Below are positions 7,219-14,086 of a stretch of DNA of 64,000 bases, one piece after another (positions within the stretch are counted from its first letter, which is position 1; each line of letters starts with the position of its first letter). The stretch is from a virus. The position numbers and the translations under genes are program-made. The DNA lies in IMG/VR virus record IMGVR_UViG_3300050120_000053, positions 1 to 64,000 of that record; one strand, given 5' to 3'. Under the pieces are notes generated by a model. That model searched no databases and had not been told where the DNA came from. It saw only the letters and a list, made by a program, of their open reading frames with translations.

Positions 7219-8109
7219 TCATGCTCCCCTTGCTTCCCGTGCGCGAGCCTCTTCGATGAGCGGCCCAAATGAGTTGAGATTCGTTTGCGTCTTGTCTGCC
7301 TGCACCGCCTCCGCCGCCGTCACCTGCCTTCGAGTCGCCCATTCGGTCCTAAGCTTTTCAGCGTCTTTCAACATCGCACTGACCGGATGACAGTTCTGCA
7401 CGTAGTAGCGGCCGTTGTGGGAGACGTACCAGGCCGCTACTGCCGGCGACTCCTCTTGCCCAATGCGCTTTACAAAATTCGACATCTGCGAATTCACCGT
7501 TGCGTTTCGTACCGGTTCGGTTCGATACCTTCCGAAATACGCCACCGCATAAACCCGCCATGTCTCCGATGCTGGCGACTCGGCTTTTGGTTCTGGTCGT
7601 GGCCGGTCATTTCGTTTCGCAACCGATGACCCCGCAGGGGGATTCGGAACCAGAGCAATCGGTGAATCAGTCAATCGGTCAATCAGTGAATCAGAGATAC
7701 AAGGGCCAAGTGCTTCCACATCTTCTTCGCAGTCCTCATCTCCATGAGCACAATAACTTTCCACCATGGAGAGAAGTTCTTGCGGGCAAGGTGGTATCTC
7801 GCTCTTAGTTTCGTTCGAGTGCGGCTTCTGATGTTTGGAGAAGTTGACAATCTGGATAAACTTTCTCCCGTCAACCGCATACCGGACAAGGAATCCGCGA
7901 CTCTGCAAATCATTGAGCATGGTGTCAACGTCGGCCTCAGGGTCGTAGGCAAGCGCCTTCGCCTTGATTTTCTTCGGGCGGTCCTCAAGTCGGCCGTCAC
8001 GATCTGCCAGCATCCACAAGTAGACGAACAACAATCGGTCCAACGGAGAGAGTTCGGCTAAAAACTCGTTCTCCATGATTCCCGGTTTGATATTTCTTGA
8101 TCTAGCCAC
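7219..8109 (-). CDS. Phage replication initiator (O-like)
   Basis: A 296-residue protein. The N-terminal ~100 residues form a winged-helix-like domain common in phage replication proteins (IKPGIMENEFLAELSPLDRL, then DVDTMLNDLQSRGFLV, then IQIVNFSKHQKPH). A low-complexity acidic/proline linker follows (residues ~110-175), then a C-terminal domain (WRVYAVAYFGRYRTEPVRN..MSNFVKRIG). Position first in the leftward operon after cro, and five 8-bp tandem repeats within the gene (7656-7695), fit an initiator that binds an origin inside its own coding sequence, as lambda O does. Confidence 0.65.
   Translation of the reverse strand: MARSRNIKPGIMENEFLAELSPLDRLLFVYLWMLADRDGRLEDRPKKIKAKALAYDPEADVDTMLNDLQSRGFLVRYAVDGRKFIQIVNFSKHQKPHSNETKSEIPPCPQELLSMVESYCAHGDEDCEEDVEALGPCISDSLIDRLTDSPIALVPNPPAGSSVAKRNDRPRPEPKAESPASETWRVYAVAYFGRYRTEPVRNATVNSQMSNFVKRIGQEESPAVAAWYVSHNGRYYVQNCHPVSAMLKDAEKLRTEWATRRQVTAAEAVQADKTQTNLNSFGPLIEEARAREARGA
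7656..7695. repeat. Five tandem 8-bp repeats, candidate origin iterons
   Basis: The plus strand reads as consecutive octamers CAATCGGT, GAATCAGT, CAATCGGT, CAATCAGT, GAATCAGA, following NAATCRGT with one last-base change. They lie in the linker-coding part of the O-like gene, where they encode a Ser/Asp/Leu-rich stretch. Short iterons inside the initiator gene are the lambda-origin arrangement. No long AT-rich tract is adjacent, so origin activity is a hypothesis. Confidence 0.45.
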
Positions 8110-8154
8110 ACCATGCTCCGTTGATCTTCGTGTTCCATCTGTCCGGCCAGCACT

Positions 8155-8343
8155 TCAATGCTTCTTTTCCTGACCCGCCGACACAATCAAGTGCCCAGCG
8201 ATCGCAAATGCTTCAAATACCCTTGGGTCCTGCGCTGCCCGCTTTTCCAGCTCCTTCGCGAGCGCTTTTCTACCGTCTCCAACTTCCTCGATTGCGGCTT
8301 GTACCGCCTCCCTTCCTATCCGGAGCGCTTCACCTTCTTCCAT
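8155..8343 (-). CDS. Small helical phage protein
   Basis: A 62-residue protein (MEEGEALRIGREAVQAAIEE...KALAKELEKRAAQDPRVFEAF). It is strongly helical and charged. The ATG at 8343 lies two bases from the previous stop; an ATG 21 bases upstream is possible. No family recognised; position between cro and the replication genes suggests an early regulatory or accessory role. Confidence 0.5.
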   Translation of the reverse strand: MEEGEALRIGREAVQAAIEEVGDGRKALAKELEKRAAQDPRVFEAFAIAGHLIVSAGQEKKH

Positions 8344-8344
8344 G

Positions 8345-8743
8345 TCATACCGTCCTTGCTGCAATAACCTCTTCCATGAAGGTCAAGCAGGCGACCCGCG
8401 CAAGGTACTGGCTGATCGCCCGGTTACCGAGTTGAGCCTCGATCGCCGCTATGTGCTTGGCAGGCAGATCGCGCAATTGCTTTCCCTTCGAACTAATCGG
8501 CTTGGCCGCGAAGTATTCAGATGCGTGTGATGCGTACAGGCCGTCGATTTCCACCACGAGGTGGCTGAATGTCAGGTTCTTCCGGGTCCTCGAATTCCAC
8601 GCCAGGTAGCAGGCATCCCGGAAGGACTTGCACTCGGCGACGAGCGCACCAGACACGAACACAAGATTCGCGGGGGTCGGGTGAATGTGGCCCACTACGA
8701 CGCCTTGTGTGGCGGCGCTTTGCGGGCTTTCTTGAAGTTGCAT
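8345..8743 (-). CDS. Hypothetical early phage protein
   Basis: A 132-residue mixed alpha/beta protein (GVVVGHIHPTPANLVFVSGA, then FRDACYLAWNSRTRKNLTFS). I recognise no family. Start at 8743 is preferred over 8770 because a GAGGTATGAGATG context gives a ribosome site. It is the first gene after the leader terminators downstream of cro. Confidence 0.5.
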   Translation of the reverse strand: MQLQESPQSAATQGVVVGHIHPTPANLVFVSGALVAECKSFRDACYLAWNSRTRKNLTFSHLVVEIDGLYASHASEYFAAKPISSKGKQLRDLPAKHIAAIEAQLGNRAISQYLARVACLTFMEEVIAARTV

Positions 8744-8818
8744 CTCATACCTCCCTATAGTTACAAACAATCGAAATTGGCCGGAATACCAGTTGAACCG
8801 TCAGAGGGTCAGGGTCCA

Positions 8819-8841
8819 AATTAAAGGCGTCCGAAGACGCC
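8819..8841 (-). terminator. Intrinsic terminator in early leader (minus)
   Basis: On the minus strand GGCGTC-TTCG-GACGCC forms a perfect six-pair stem with a stable UUCG-type loop, followed by TTTAATTT. It lies between cro and the rest of the leftward operon. Confidence 0.65.
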
Positions 8842-8876
8842 GCTCACAAACAAAAATGAAAACGAACTACACATCG

Positions 8877-8905
8877 AATAAAACGCCCCGTCGAGAAGAC
8901 CGGGG
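8877..8905 (-). terminator. Intrinsic terminator after cro (minus)
   Basis: On the minus strand a CCCCG / CGGGG stem with a 10-base loop is followed by CGTTTTATT. It is the first terminator downstream of cro (8982), in the position of lambda tR1. Confidence 0.6.
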
Positions 8906-8981
8906 AAACCAGATCGCTACGGGGTGTGCGATCCGGGAGAGACTGGGGCGCTTAGGAATGCTTAGCGCGAAAAGGGGTGCT

Positions 8982-9290
8982 TCAAACTTTTCCGTCGGGA
9001 TCGACTTCGCCATCTGGCGGCTGAACGTCGTCAGAAGCTGCAGCGCGATCGACTGCGGTAGGCGGAGAATTGGACGCATCATTGACGCGGCCTTGATCCA
9101 TCAATTCAGTCAAAAAGAGATCTGGGCGCTGCAGCTTTACCTCGGATGGAATGCCGCGCTTTTTCCAGTTTTGGATGCGTTGAACGCCACCGGTAGTTTT
9201 GTCGTAACCCAGCAACTCAGCGAGTTTTGTGGGTCCGCCAAGACGCTCAATGGTCTGTCGGTCGGCTTCGATGTCGGGGTGTTTTGTCAT
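8982..9290 (-). CDS. Cro-like / YdaS-type DNA-binding regulator
   Basis: A 102-residue protein whose first ~60 residues form a helix-turn-helix: QTIERLGGPTKLAELLGY then VQRIQNWKKRGIPSEVKL. The GG-x-x-KLAE-x-LG...NWK-RGIP pattern is typical of YdaS/Cro-like regulators paired with phage repressors. The remaining ~40 residues are polar and probably disordered. It is divergent from the CI-type repressor and is transcribed from the operator-overlapped promoter at 9300-9328. Expected role: repressing the repressor promoter during lytic growth. Confidence 0.8.
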   Translation of the reverse strand: MTKHPDIEADRQTIERLGGPTKLAELLGYDKTTGGVQRIQNWKKRGIPSEVKLQRPDLFLTELMDQGRVNDASNSPPTAVDRAAASDDVQPPDGEVDPDGKV

Positions 9291-9328
9291 GGTGTTTCAA
9301 TTAAACACCATGTTTAAGAAAAACGCAA
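9291..9328 (-). promoter_or_regulatory. Leftward early promoter with operators (PR-like)
   Basis: On the minus strand, -35 TTGCGT (9323-9328), a 17-base spacer and -10 TTTAAT (9300-9305). The -10 is embedded in the palindrome TTAAACACCATGTTTAA (9301-9317). A second inverted repeat with GGTGTTT / AAACACC arms spans 9291-9309, reaching to the cro start. The same palindrome overlaps the -10 boxes at 10970-10975 and 17536-17541, which marks it as the repressor/Cro operator. Confidence 0.75.
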
Positions 9329-9383
9329 ACACTGAAAACACGACGTTTAACAACATTTTGTTTACTTCGGCGAACATCGCGGC

Positions 9384-10175
9384 ATGAAACAAGGAACTCA
9401 CGAAACCGGATTGCGCCTGCTCGCGGCAGCTAAGGCGATAAAACAGGCGGATGGACCGTCGGATGTTGCTCGGCTTCTGAATGTGTCCCCGCAGACAGTC
9501 ACTAACTGGACAAGGCGCGGCGTATCGAAAGAAGGAATGCTATTGGCCCAGCGCCTAATTGGGGTCAATGCAACGTGGATAGAATCGGGAGAGGGGCAGA
9601 TGATCGACCTTTCTGCCCAGCACACTTCTGCCTCCGACCATCCTCCGGTCACAGAGGATAGAGACGCTCTAATTAAGCGTTTGCTTCCTGAGGGAAAAGG
9701 TAACGTTGTTGCCTGGGAAACCGAGGCTGATCTGCCCGACGACCCTGAGCGAGTCTGGATTGACCGCTTTGATTATCATTTTTCGGCGGGGTCTGGCTTG
9801 ATTCAGTGGGAAGTGCGGGAGAAAAAGGCGTTGCCCTTCGACATGGGGTATTTCAAGGCGCTAGGTTCAAAACCCAAGGATTGCCGGCTGCTCGCGGTGC
9901 GGGGCGACAGCATGGAGCCGTATCTTTTCAACCGCGACATGATGATGATCGACTCCACACGCACCAACGTGCGCGATGGCCAGGTCTACGCGGTCTATTT
10001 CGAAGATGAGCCGCTGGTTAAACAAATCTTTAAACAGGTCGGCGGCGGCATTGTCCTGCATTCTTACAATTCCAAATACCCCGACAAGGAAGTCCACGCC
10101 GAAAGCATGGATCTAGTGAAGATCGTCGGCGAAGTGATACACCGGTCTGGGTCGGGGTTGGCCGGTGGCAACTGA
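9384..10175 (+). CDS. CI/LexA-type phage repressor (HTH + S24 peptidase)
   Basis: A 263-residue repressor. Residues ~8-65 are a helix-turn-helix (DVARLLNVSPQTVTNWTRRG); residues ~130-255 are an S24 peptidase-like domain with the serine in RGDSMEP (Ser176) and the lysine in EPLVKQ (Lys213). Such proteins maintain lysogeny and are inactivated by RecA-stimulated self-cleavage during SOS. The catalytic dyad appears intact, so induction by DNA damage is likely. It is divergent from the Cro-like gene. The ribosome site is poor, as often seen for cI genes. Probable target sites are the AAACA-n3-TGTTT palindromes at three promoters. Confidence 0.9.
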   Translation: MKQGTHETGLRLLAAAKAIKQADGPSDVARLLNVSPQTVTNWTRRGVSKEGMLLAQRLIGVNATWIESGEGQMIDLSAQHTSASDHPPVTEDRDALIKRLLPEGKGNVVAWETEADLPDDPERVWIDRFDYHFSAGSGLIQWEVREKKALPFDMGYFKALGSKPKDCRLLAVRGDSMEPYLFNRDMMMIDSTRTNVRDGQVYAVYFEDEPLVKQIFKQVGGGIVLHSYNSKYPDKEVHAESMDLVKIVGEVIHRSGSGLAGGN

Positions 10176-10228
10176 TCACCCGCTTTCAAAAGAACAGGCC
10201 GTTTGCGGCGCCGAGAGAGACCAAAAAA

Positions 10229-10468
10229 ATGAAACCGACCTGTCGGTACGGGCACGGGGAGCTTGAACTCCAAAACACGGCGTCGGAAGACAGTCGCTGG
10301 GTTATCGGCCAGTTGGACTCGCGCACGATGCGCGCTTATTCCCTTCTCGATGGCGGCCCGGAATATCAGCCTTTCTCCCCGGTTGTCTTCAGTCTGAACA
10401 TATATCGATGCAGCAAATGCGGATATCTCGAATTGTTCGATGACGAGGTAACTGATGGCGGTGCATGA
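10229..10468 (+). CDS. Hypothetical zinc-ribbon-like protein
   Basis: A 79-residue protein with an N-terminal TCRYGHGEL and a C-terminal YRCSKCGYLELFDDE. The CSKCGYLE knuckle suggests metal binding with upstream Cys/His residues. It lies just downstream of the repressor with a GAGAGA ribosome site and could be co-transcribed in the lysogen. No family assigned. Confidence 0.55.
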   Translation: MKPTCRYGHGELELQNTASEDSRWVIGQLDSRTMRAYSLLDGGPEYQPFSPVVFSLNIYRCSKCGYLELFDDEVTDGGA

Positions 10469-10748
10469 GTTTAAACCCCGGAATGGATTCGGAGCCGCTT
10501 CCGCGCGCAGCGTTGACACGGGCGGCGGCGGCGGTGATGATGGTGGCATGGAAGCCAGAATCGCGAAACTCGAAGCTGCACAAGAATTCATTCAGCGGGA
10601 TGTGAAAGAGCTGAAGGACGATGTGCGCGCCGTTCGAACTGATATCACGGCGATTCGAACCACCGATTTTAGGCTGCTCTTTGGGGCGATCATCGCGGTC
10701 GCGCTGGGCCTGGCTGGCATGATGGCCAAAGGCTTTCATTGGCTGTGA
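10455..10748 (+). CDS. Coiled-coil protein with C-terminal membrane anchor
   Basis: A 97-residue protein. Residues 1-30 are polar and glycine-rich. Residues ~32-68 are a coiled coil (MEARIAKLEAAQEFIQRDVK, ELKDDVRAVRTDITAI). Residues ~72-95 form one transmembrane helix (LLFGAIIAVALGLAGMMAKG). The layout resembles XhlA-like tail-anchored phage proteins. It overlaps the previous gene and lies in the repressor transcript, so it may act in lysogens, for example at the inner membrane. The gene at 31711-32175 has the same order of coiled coil then membrane helix, but I see no clear sequence likeness. Confidence 0.6.
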   Translation: MAVHEFKPRNGFGAASARSVDTGGGGGDDGGMEARIAKLEAAQEFIQRDVKELKDDVRAVRTDITAIRTTDFRLLFGAIIAVALGLAGMMAKGFHWL

Positions 10749-10834
10749 AAGAGGGGCCCGCATTCTCTTTGGAATTTCGGAAGGTATTCCTCATCGCGCG
10801 ATGCGCCCATCAGGCGCGGAGATACCCCCATTAG

Positions 10835-10862
10835 AGCCCCGCCCCGAGCGGGGCTTCTCATT
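10835..10862 (+). terminator. Intrinsic terminator
   Basis: AGCCCCG / CGGGGCT seven-pair stem followed by TCTCATTT. It closes the repressor transcript. Confidence 0.6.
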
Positions 10863-10869
10863 TGTGACC

Positions 10870-10893
10870 AGCCCGCAACGTGCGGGCTTTTTT
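10870..10893 (+). terminator. Intrinsic terminator
   Basis: AGCCCGCA / TGCGGGCT eight-pair stem with a tiny loop and a TTTTTT tail, tandem with the preceding hairpin. It insulates the operator-controlled promoter at 10947-10975 from the repressor operon. Confidence 0.8.
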
Positions 10894-10933
10894 GCGTCCG
10901 CGCCACGCACGCCATAAAAAATATTCAACAATA

Positions 10934-10975
10934 TTAAACATGGTGTTTGACACATCTATAAACATGGTGTTTAAT
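10934..10975 (+). promoter_or_regulatory. Repressor-controlled promoter, copy 2
   Basis: A consensus -35 TTGACA (10947-10952), 17-base spacer and -10 TTTAAT (10970-10975). Operator TTAAACATGGTGTTT (10934-10948) overlaps the -35 and operator AAACATGGTGTTT (10960-10972) overlaps the spacer and -10. The architecture is nearly base-for-base the same as 17495-17541. It should drive the acyl carrier protein gene and its followers when the repressor is absent. Confidence 0.8.
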
Positions 10976-11018
10976 AGCTCCATCGGTTCAGCAAACCCGC
11001 TGACCCCAGGAGCCCAAG

Positions 11019-11255
11019 ATGATCACCACCGACCGCACCGCTACCGCCGTCCTGCGAATCGTCTCGATCTCCCTTGGCGTCTCGATTTCCGACCTGAAGC
11101 TGACTGACCGCCTGGTTGATCTCGGCGCTGACTCGCTGGACGTCTACGAAATCATCATCGACCTTGAGAAAGAGTTCGACCTTGATATCTCGGACGAAGC
11201 CGCAGCCAAGTTTCAGGCGGTGCGCGATCTCGTAGATTTTTGCTACACGAATTGA
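11019..11255 (+). CDS. Acyl carrier protein
   Basis: A 78-residue acidic protein with the full ACP fold. The prosthetic-group site is LVDLGADSLDVYEII, with the serine at residue 39 expected to receive 4'-phosphopantetheine. Host ACPs of this length carry fatty-acyl chains in the cytosol. No ketosynthase or other acyl-chain enzyme is nearby. The gene has a good AGGAG ribosome site and is first behind a repressor-controlled promoter, so it is probably a lytic early gene. It might divert acyl chains, modify a phage or host factor, or mimic host ACP in a complex; none is shown by the sequence. Confidence 0.88.
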   Translation: MITTDRTATAVLRIVSISLGVSISDLKLTDRLVDLGADSLDVYEIIIDLEKEFDLDISDEAAAKFQAVRDLVDFCYTN

Positions 11256-11266
11256 GGAGTACTGAG

Positions 11267-11455
11267 ATGCCAGAGATTCAGAAATACCAGTTCCCGAGAC
11301 TCACTTCCAACAAGAAGGAAGTGCTCTGCGTTCTCGGTCAATACGTGCTTGACCGAGAAGCGCGCGCCATGTCGCAGGATGACCGCGACGAACTGGTCAA
11401 GGATACCGCGAAGGCGATCCGCTCGATTATGGCGCTGCAGCCGAGGCACCTATGA
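11267..11455 (+). CDS. Hypothetical small protein next to ACP
   Basis: A 62-residue protein (MPEIQKYQFPRLTSNKKEVL...DRDELVKDTAKAIRSIM), mostly helical. The start was chosen for the GAGGAGT ribosome site 7 bases upstream. It ends overlapping the next gene. No family recognised; it is co-transcribed with the ACP. Confidence 0.5.
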   Translation: MPEIQKYQFPRLTSNKKEVLCVLGQYVLDREARAMSQDDRDELVKDTAKAIRSIMALQPRHL

Positions 11456-11772
11456 ACGCGCACTCAACCCCGGGCCGCGTTGACTTCGCATCCGACGCCC
11501 TTCAGCAGGCACTCGACGACGCAGCCAGCATTGTTGCAGCCGCTGAAGAGGAAGCACGGTACGAGGTTACTCGCGGCGAAGTCCTTGACCACATGTCGAT
11601 GAACTTCACCCGGGCCGACGACAAGCTGTTTATGCAAGCACTCCGGCGCGAAGGTCGGCAAGACATCGCGATGATGCTTGACCTGATCCAGAAGTCTTTC
11701 AAGGCGGTAGTCGCGGAGAAGCGGAGCGCGATTCTGGCGAAGAAGGCTGAGCCGGATGACGGGATTCACTGA
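11452..11772 (+). CDS. Hypothetical helical protein
   Basis: A 106-residue alpha-helical protein, with a long Ala/Glu-rich helix (LDDAASIVAAAEEEARYEV) and a second half DLIQKSFKAVVAEKRSAILA. The four-base overlap with the previous gene indicates translational coupling in the ACP operon. No family recognised. Confidence 0.5.
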   Translation: MNAHSTPGRVDFASDALQQALDDAASIVAAAEEEARYEVTRGEVLDHMSMNFTRADDKLFMQALRREGRQDIAMMLDLIQKSFKAVVAEKRSAILAKKAEPDDGIH

Positions 11773-11783
11773 ATAGCAGGCAG

Positions 11784-11966
11784 TACGCAGTGGGGTGCCG
11801 TGGGGAAAGTGAAATGTGCTCAAGGGGATTAGCTATCTCGCTTGCGACATTGCGTAGTTTCGGGAGAGGACATGGCTCGGCCGGGCCGGAAAGTGTACCG
11901 AAATGAGGCTTAAATCCCGCCTAGCCCGCGCTAGGAGATTGCCGGTGGCCGGCGCCCCACTGCGTA
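11784..11966 (+). other. Structured leader bounded by a 17-bp inverted repeat
   Basis: TACGCAGTGGGGTGCCG (11784-11800) is the inverted complement of 11950-11966 with one mismatch. The ~150 bases between contain further hairpins (CCTAG...CTAGG near 11918-11936, and GGCCGGGCC). There is no open frame. It lies between the ACP operon and two secreted-protein genes. It could be a leader RNA that folds on itself, a small non-coding RNA, or a miniature mobile element; no target-site duplication is evident. Confidence 0.4.
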
Positions 11967-12029
11967 TTGAACAGATTTTGTAGCACGGCACCTGACCGAC
12001 TCAGGCAACAACACGAGGGGTAGTTCCAA

Positions 12030-12893
12030 ATGAAAGCAACGCAAATCACGTTATCAGTAGTCCTTGCATTTTCGGCAATCGCAGCACAGGCTCAATCTAA
12101 CCCGGCAGCAGCCGGTATCGCTGGCGCAAGCGTCGGCAGCAAGATCAGCGGCACGGTCAGCCTGAGCGGTGGCGGCAGCAGCGAATCGAGCGCACTGAAC
12201 AAGCAACTGTCGTCGGCAACGGTAACGACTGCGACCAGCTCGGCAGCGAACAACGCAGCGGCTGCAGTGACGGGCACGACGTTCCAGACCGGCAGCAATC
12301 AGGCGTGGAACTACACGGTCGGCAATGGCAGCGGCACGGCGGCTTCGCAAGGCACGAACAGCGCTGGAACGCTCGGCATCGCCAACGTCAACCAGATCGG
12401 CGTCGGCAGCTTCGCTCCGGTTGGTCTGACGGGTGACCTCGCTGGTGCTGGCGGCTCGCTCGTGACCATCGGTGACAACACCAGCGTCGGCACGAACCAA
12501 GGCCAGATCAGCGCCACGCAGGGTAACGGCACATGGAACGTGACGCTCGGCGCATCGACGGGCAGCGGCGGCATCGCGATCAACCAGACCGGCAACGGCT
12601 CGTCGTCGAACAACGTGACGCTCTCGACTTCTACCACTGGTGACGTCTCGGTAAGCGCGGCGACCGGCAACGTGAATCTGCAAACGGGCTTGGGTCCGGT
12701 GCAAGGCGACGGCTCGCAAGCGGCGATCTACACGAACCTTGGCGGCGGCACAAACACGCCGACCGGAACAGGTGGATTCGTAGCTGGCGCGAGCGGCAAC
12801 GCGGCAGTGATCGACGCAACCGGTACGGGATCAGCTCTGATCCAGTCCATTAACCCCGGCGTGTCGCAACTGGCAACCGTGACCGGCCTGTAA
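12030..12893 (+). CDS. Secreted Gly/Ser/Thr/Asn-rich beta-repeat protein
   Basis: A 287-residue protein with a clear Sec signal peptide (MKATQITLSVVLAFSAIAAQAQ, cleavage after AQA). The mature part is low-complexity and beta-forming, with segments such as GIANVNQIGVGSF, GIAINQTGNGSSSNN and LIQSINPGVSQLA, loosely resembling N-x-x-Q-x-G repeats of curli-like or beta-helical surface proteins. No cysteines or membrane helices follow the signal. It would be exported to the periplasm, surface or medium. A GAGGGG ribosome site precedes it, and a second exported protein follows. It is a plausible lysogenic-conversion or host-surface factor, but the function is unknown. Confidence 0.7.
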   Translation: MKATQITLSVVLAFSAIAAQAQSNPAAAGIAGASVGSKISGTVSLSGGGSSESSALNKQLSSATVTTATSSAANNAAAAVTGTTFQTGSNQAWNYTVGNGSGTAASQGTNSAGTLGIANVNQIGVGSFAPVGLTGDLAGAGGSLVTIGDNTSVGTNQGQISATQGNGTWNVTLGASTGSGGIAINQTGNGSSSNNVTLSTSTTGDVSVSAATGNVNLQTGLGPVQGDGSQAAIYTNLGGGTNTPTGTGGFVAGASGNAAVIDATGTGSALIQSINPGVSQLATVTGL

Positions 12894-12953
12894 TTCGTCA
12901 ACTACGTGGGCGCGCTTGCGAGGGCGCGACCCGTGAATATCTCGGAGTAGATC

Positions 12954-13589
12954 GTGAAAAAAATACTAATTGCACTGGCCGCGATTTTGATCGTCAGCTC
13001 AGCCCAGGCGCAGACAGCGGGGGCGAATTCTCAGGTTACATCGCAGGGTCAGGCGAATGCTGGCGGGGGAACGGCGGAACTCGCCTACGCGCCGGTTTCG
13101 AACATTGCTGGCACGGAATACAAGGTGAACTCAGCGATTGCTCCCGGCCTTGTCGCGGGATTCAATACCTGCACCGGATCGGACGTTGCGGCGCTTCAAC
13201 TTGGAAGCGTTGGGCTGTCAGTGGGCGGCACGAAGCCGGATGACGCCTGCAACCTGCGCAGCGATAGCGGGCAGATTTATCAGATGGGCGATCACGCTGC
13301 AGCGTTCGCGCGCCTCTGCGAGGACGAAGCGAATCACTACGCGATCAACGTGACCGGCGGGATCACCTATAAGCGTGATGACGGCGCGACCGTGCACCGT
13401 GCATGTCCGATGCCGCGCAAAGACTGGATTGCAGCGGGTCGCCCGTTGCTTGACCCGATCACGGGCCAGCCGTACACCGATCCGCCCATTGTCGTGATGC
13501 AGTCGAAGGCCGACCCGAACGTCGCCATCATCGAACAGCGCGCCGCGCAGATCGCGAAGACGCAAGACCAAATCGTCTCATCGAAGTAA
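12954..13589 (+). CDS. Secreted cysteine-containing protein
   Basis: A 211-residue protein starting at GTG with a Sec signal peptide (MKKILIALAAILIVSSAQAQ). The mature region begins with a Gly/Gln/Asn-rich stretch, then has four spaced cysteines (NTCTGS, DACNLR, RLCEDE, RACPMP) able to form two disulfides, and a C-terminal helix (NVAIIEQRAAQIAKTQDQIV). It follows the other exported protein by 60 bases and both start their mature parts with A-x-Q/G-rich sequence, suggesting a pair acting outside the cytoplasm. No family recognised. Confidence 0.7.
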   Translation: MKKILIALAAILIVSSAQAQTAGANSQVTSQGQANAGGGTAELAYAPVSNIAGTEYKVNSAIAPGLVAGFNTCTGSDVAALQLGSVGLSVGGTKPDDACNLRSDSGQIYQMGDHAAAFARLCEDEANHYAINVTGGITYKRDDGATVHRACPMPRKDWIAAGRPLLDPITGQPYTDPPIVVMQSKADPNVAIIEQRAAQIAKTQDQIVSSK

Positions 13590-13598
13590 GGAGCAGTC

Positions 13599-13793
13599 AT
13601 GTCACTTTTCCGCAAGCCATCGCTCAGCCGCGAGCGCATAGAAGCCCTGAAATTCGAAGCCATGATCTTGCGCAATGAGCGTCGGCTAGCGGAAGCGAAG
13701 GCGCGGCTGAGGGAGCGAGGGATTGACCCGATGCCGATCGGCGGGTGGTATGTCCCGACCAATGTGGCGCGTAGTTTTTCTAGGGGGTTGTGA
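13599..13793 (+). CDS. Hypothetical small basic protein
   Basis: A 64-residue, arginine-rich helical protein (LSRERIEALKFEAMILRNER, then LAEAKARLRERGIDPMP). The AAGGAG ribosome site is good. It follows the secreted pair and its stop overlaps the KTSC gene. No family recognised. Confidence 0.5.
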   Translation: MSLFRKPSLSRERIEALKFEAMILRNERRLAEAKARLRERGIDPMPIGGWYVPTNVARSFSRGL

Positions 13794-14086
13794 TGAACGA
13801 ATCGAATGCACCAGTGGTTATCGCCATGGACGAGATTGTCTCGTCGCAGATCCACGGTATTGGTCACGATGCACCGACGAGCACCTTGGCGATTCGGTTC
13901 AAGGCGAAGGACGGAAGCCCGGCCGCGCTGTATTTCTACCAGAACTTCACGGCTGAAGAGTTCGCGGCATTGAAGGGTGCCGAGTCGATAGGCAGCCACT
14001 TTTATCGAAATATAAAGCCGAGCAAAGAAAAATATCCCTTTGTCTGCATTGAGAAGATGCCGGCGGCCACTGAGGAACCGAAATGA
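13793..14086 (+). CDS. KTSC-domain protein
   Basis: A 97-residue protein containing the KTSC pattern: SSQIHGIGHDAPTSTLAIRF near the N-terminus and FYQNFTAEEFAALKGAESIG then SHFYRNIK at the C-terminus. KTSC domains are small alpha/beta units found alone or fused to lysyl-tRNA synthetase and nucleases; their activity is not established. The start follows an AGGGGG ribosome site and overlaps the previous stop; an in-frame GTG lies one codon earlier. It precedes the recombination pair, with a four-base overlap. Confidence 0.8.
   Translation: MNESNAPVVIAMDEIVSSQIHGIGHDAPTSTLAIRFKAKDGSPAALYFYQNFTAEEFAALKGAESIGSHFYRNIKPSKEKYPFVCIEKMPAATEEPK

Noticed and set aside
10651-10660. tRNA T-loop-like GGTTCGAATC on the minus strand
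   Set aside because: It is inside a coding gene and no acceptor, D or anticodon stem can be built around it.
12054-12719. 221-codon open frame on the minus strand
   Set aside because: Opposite the secreted beta-repeat gene; Arg/Ala composition is a by-product of the Gly/Thr/Asn-rich codons.
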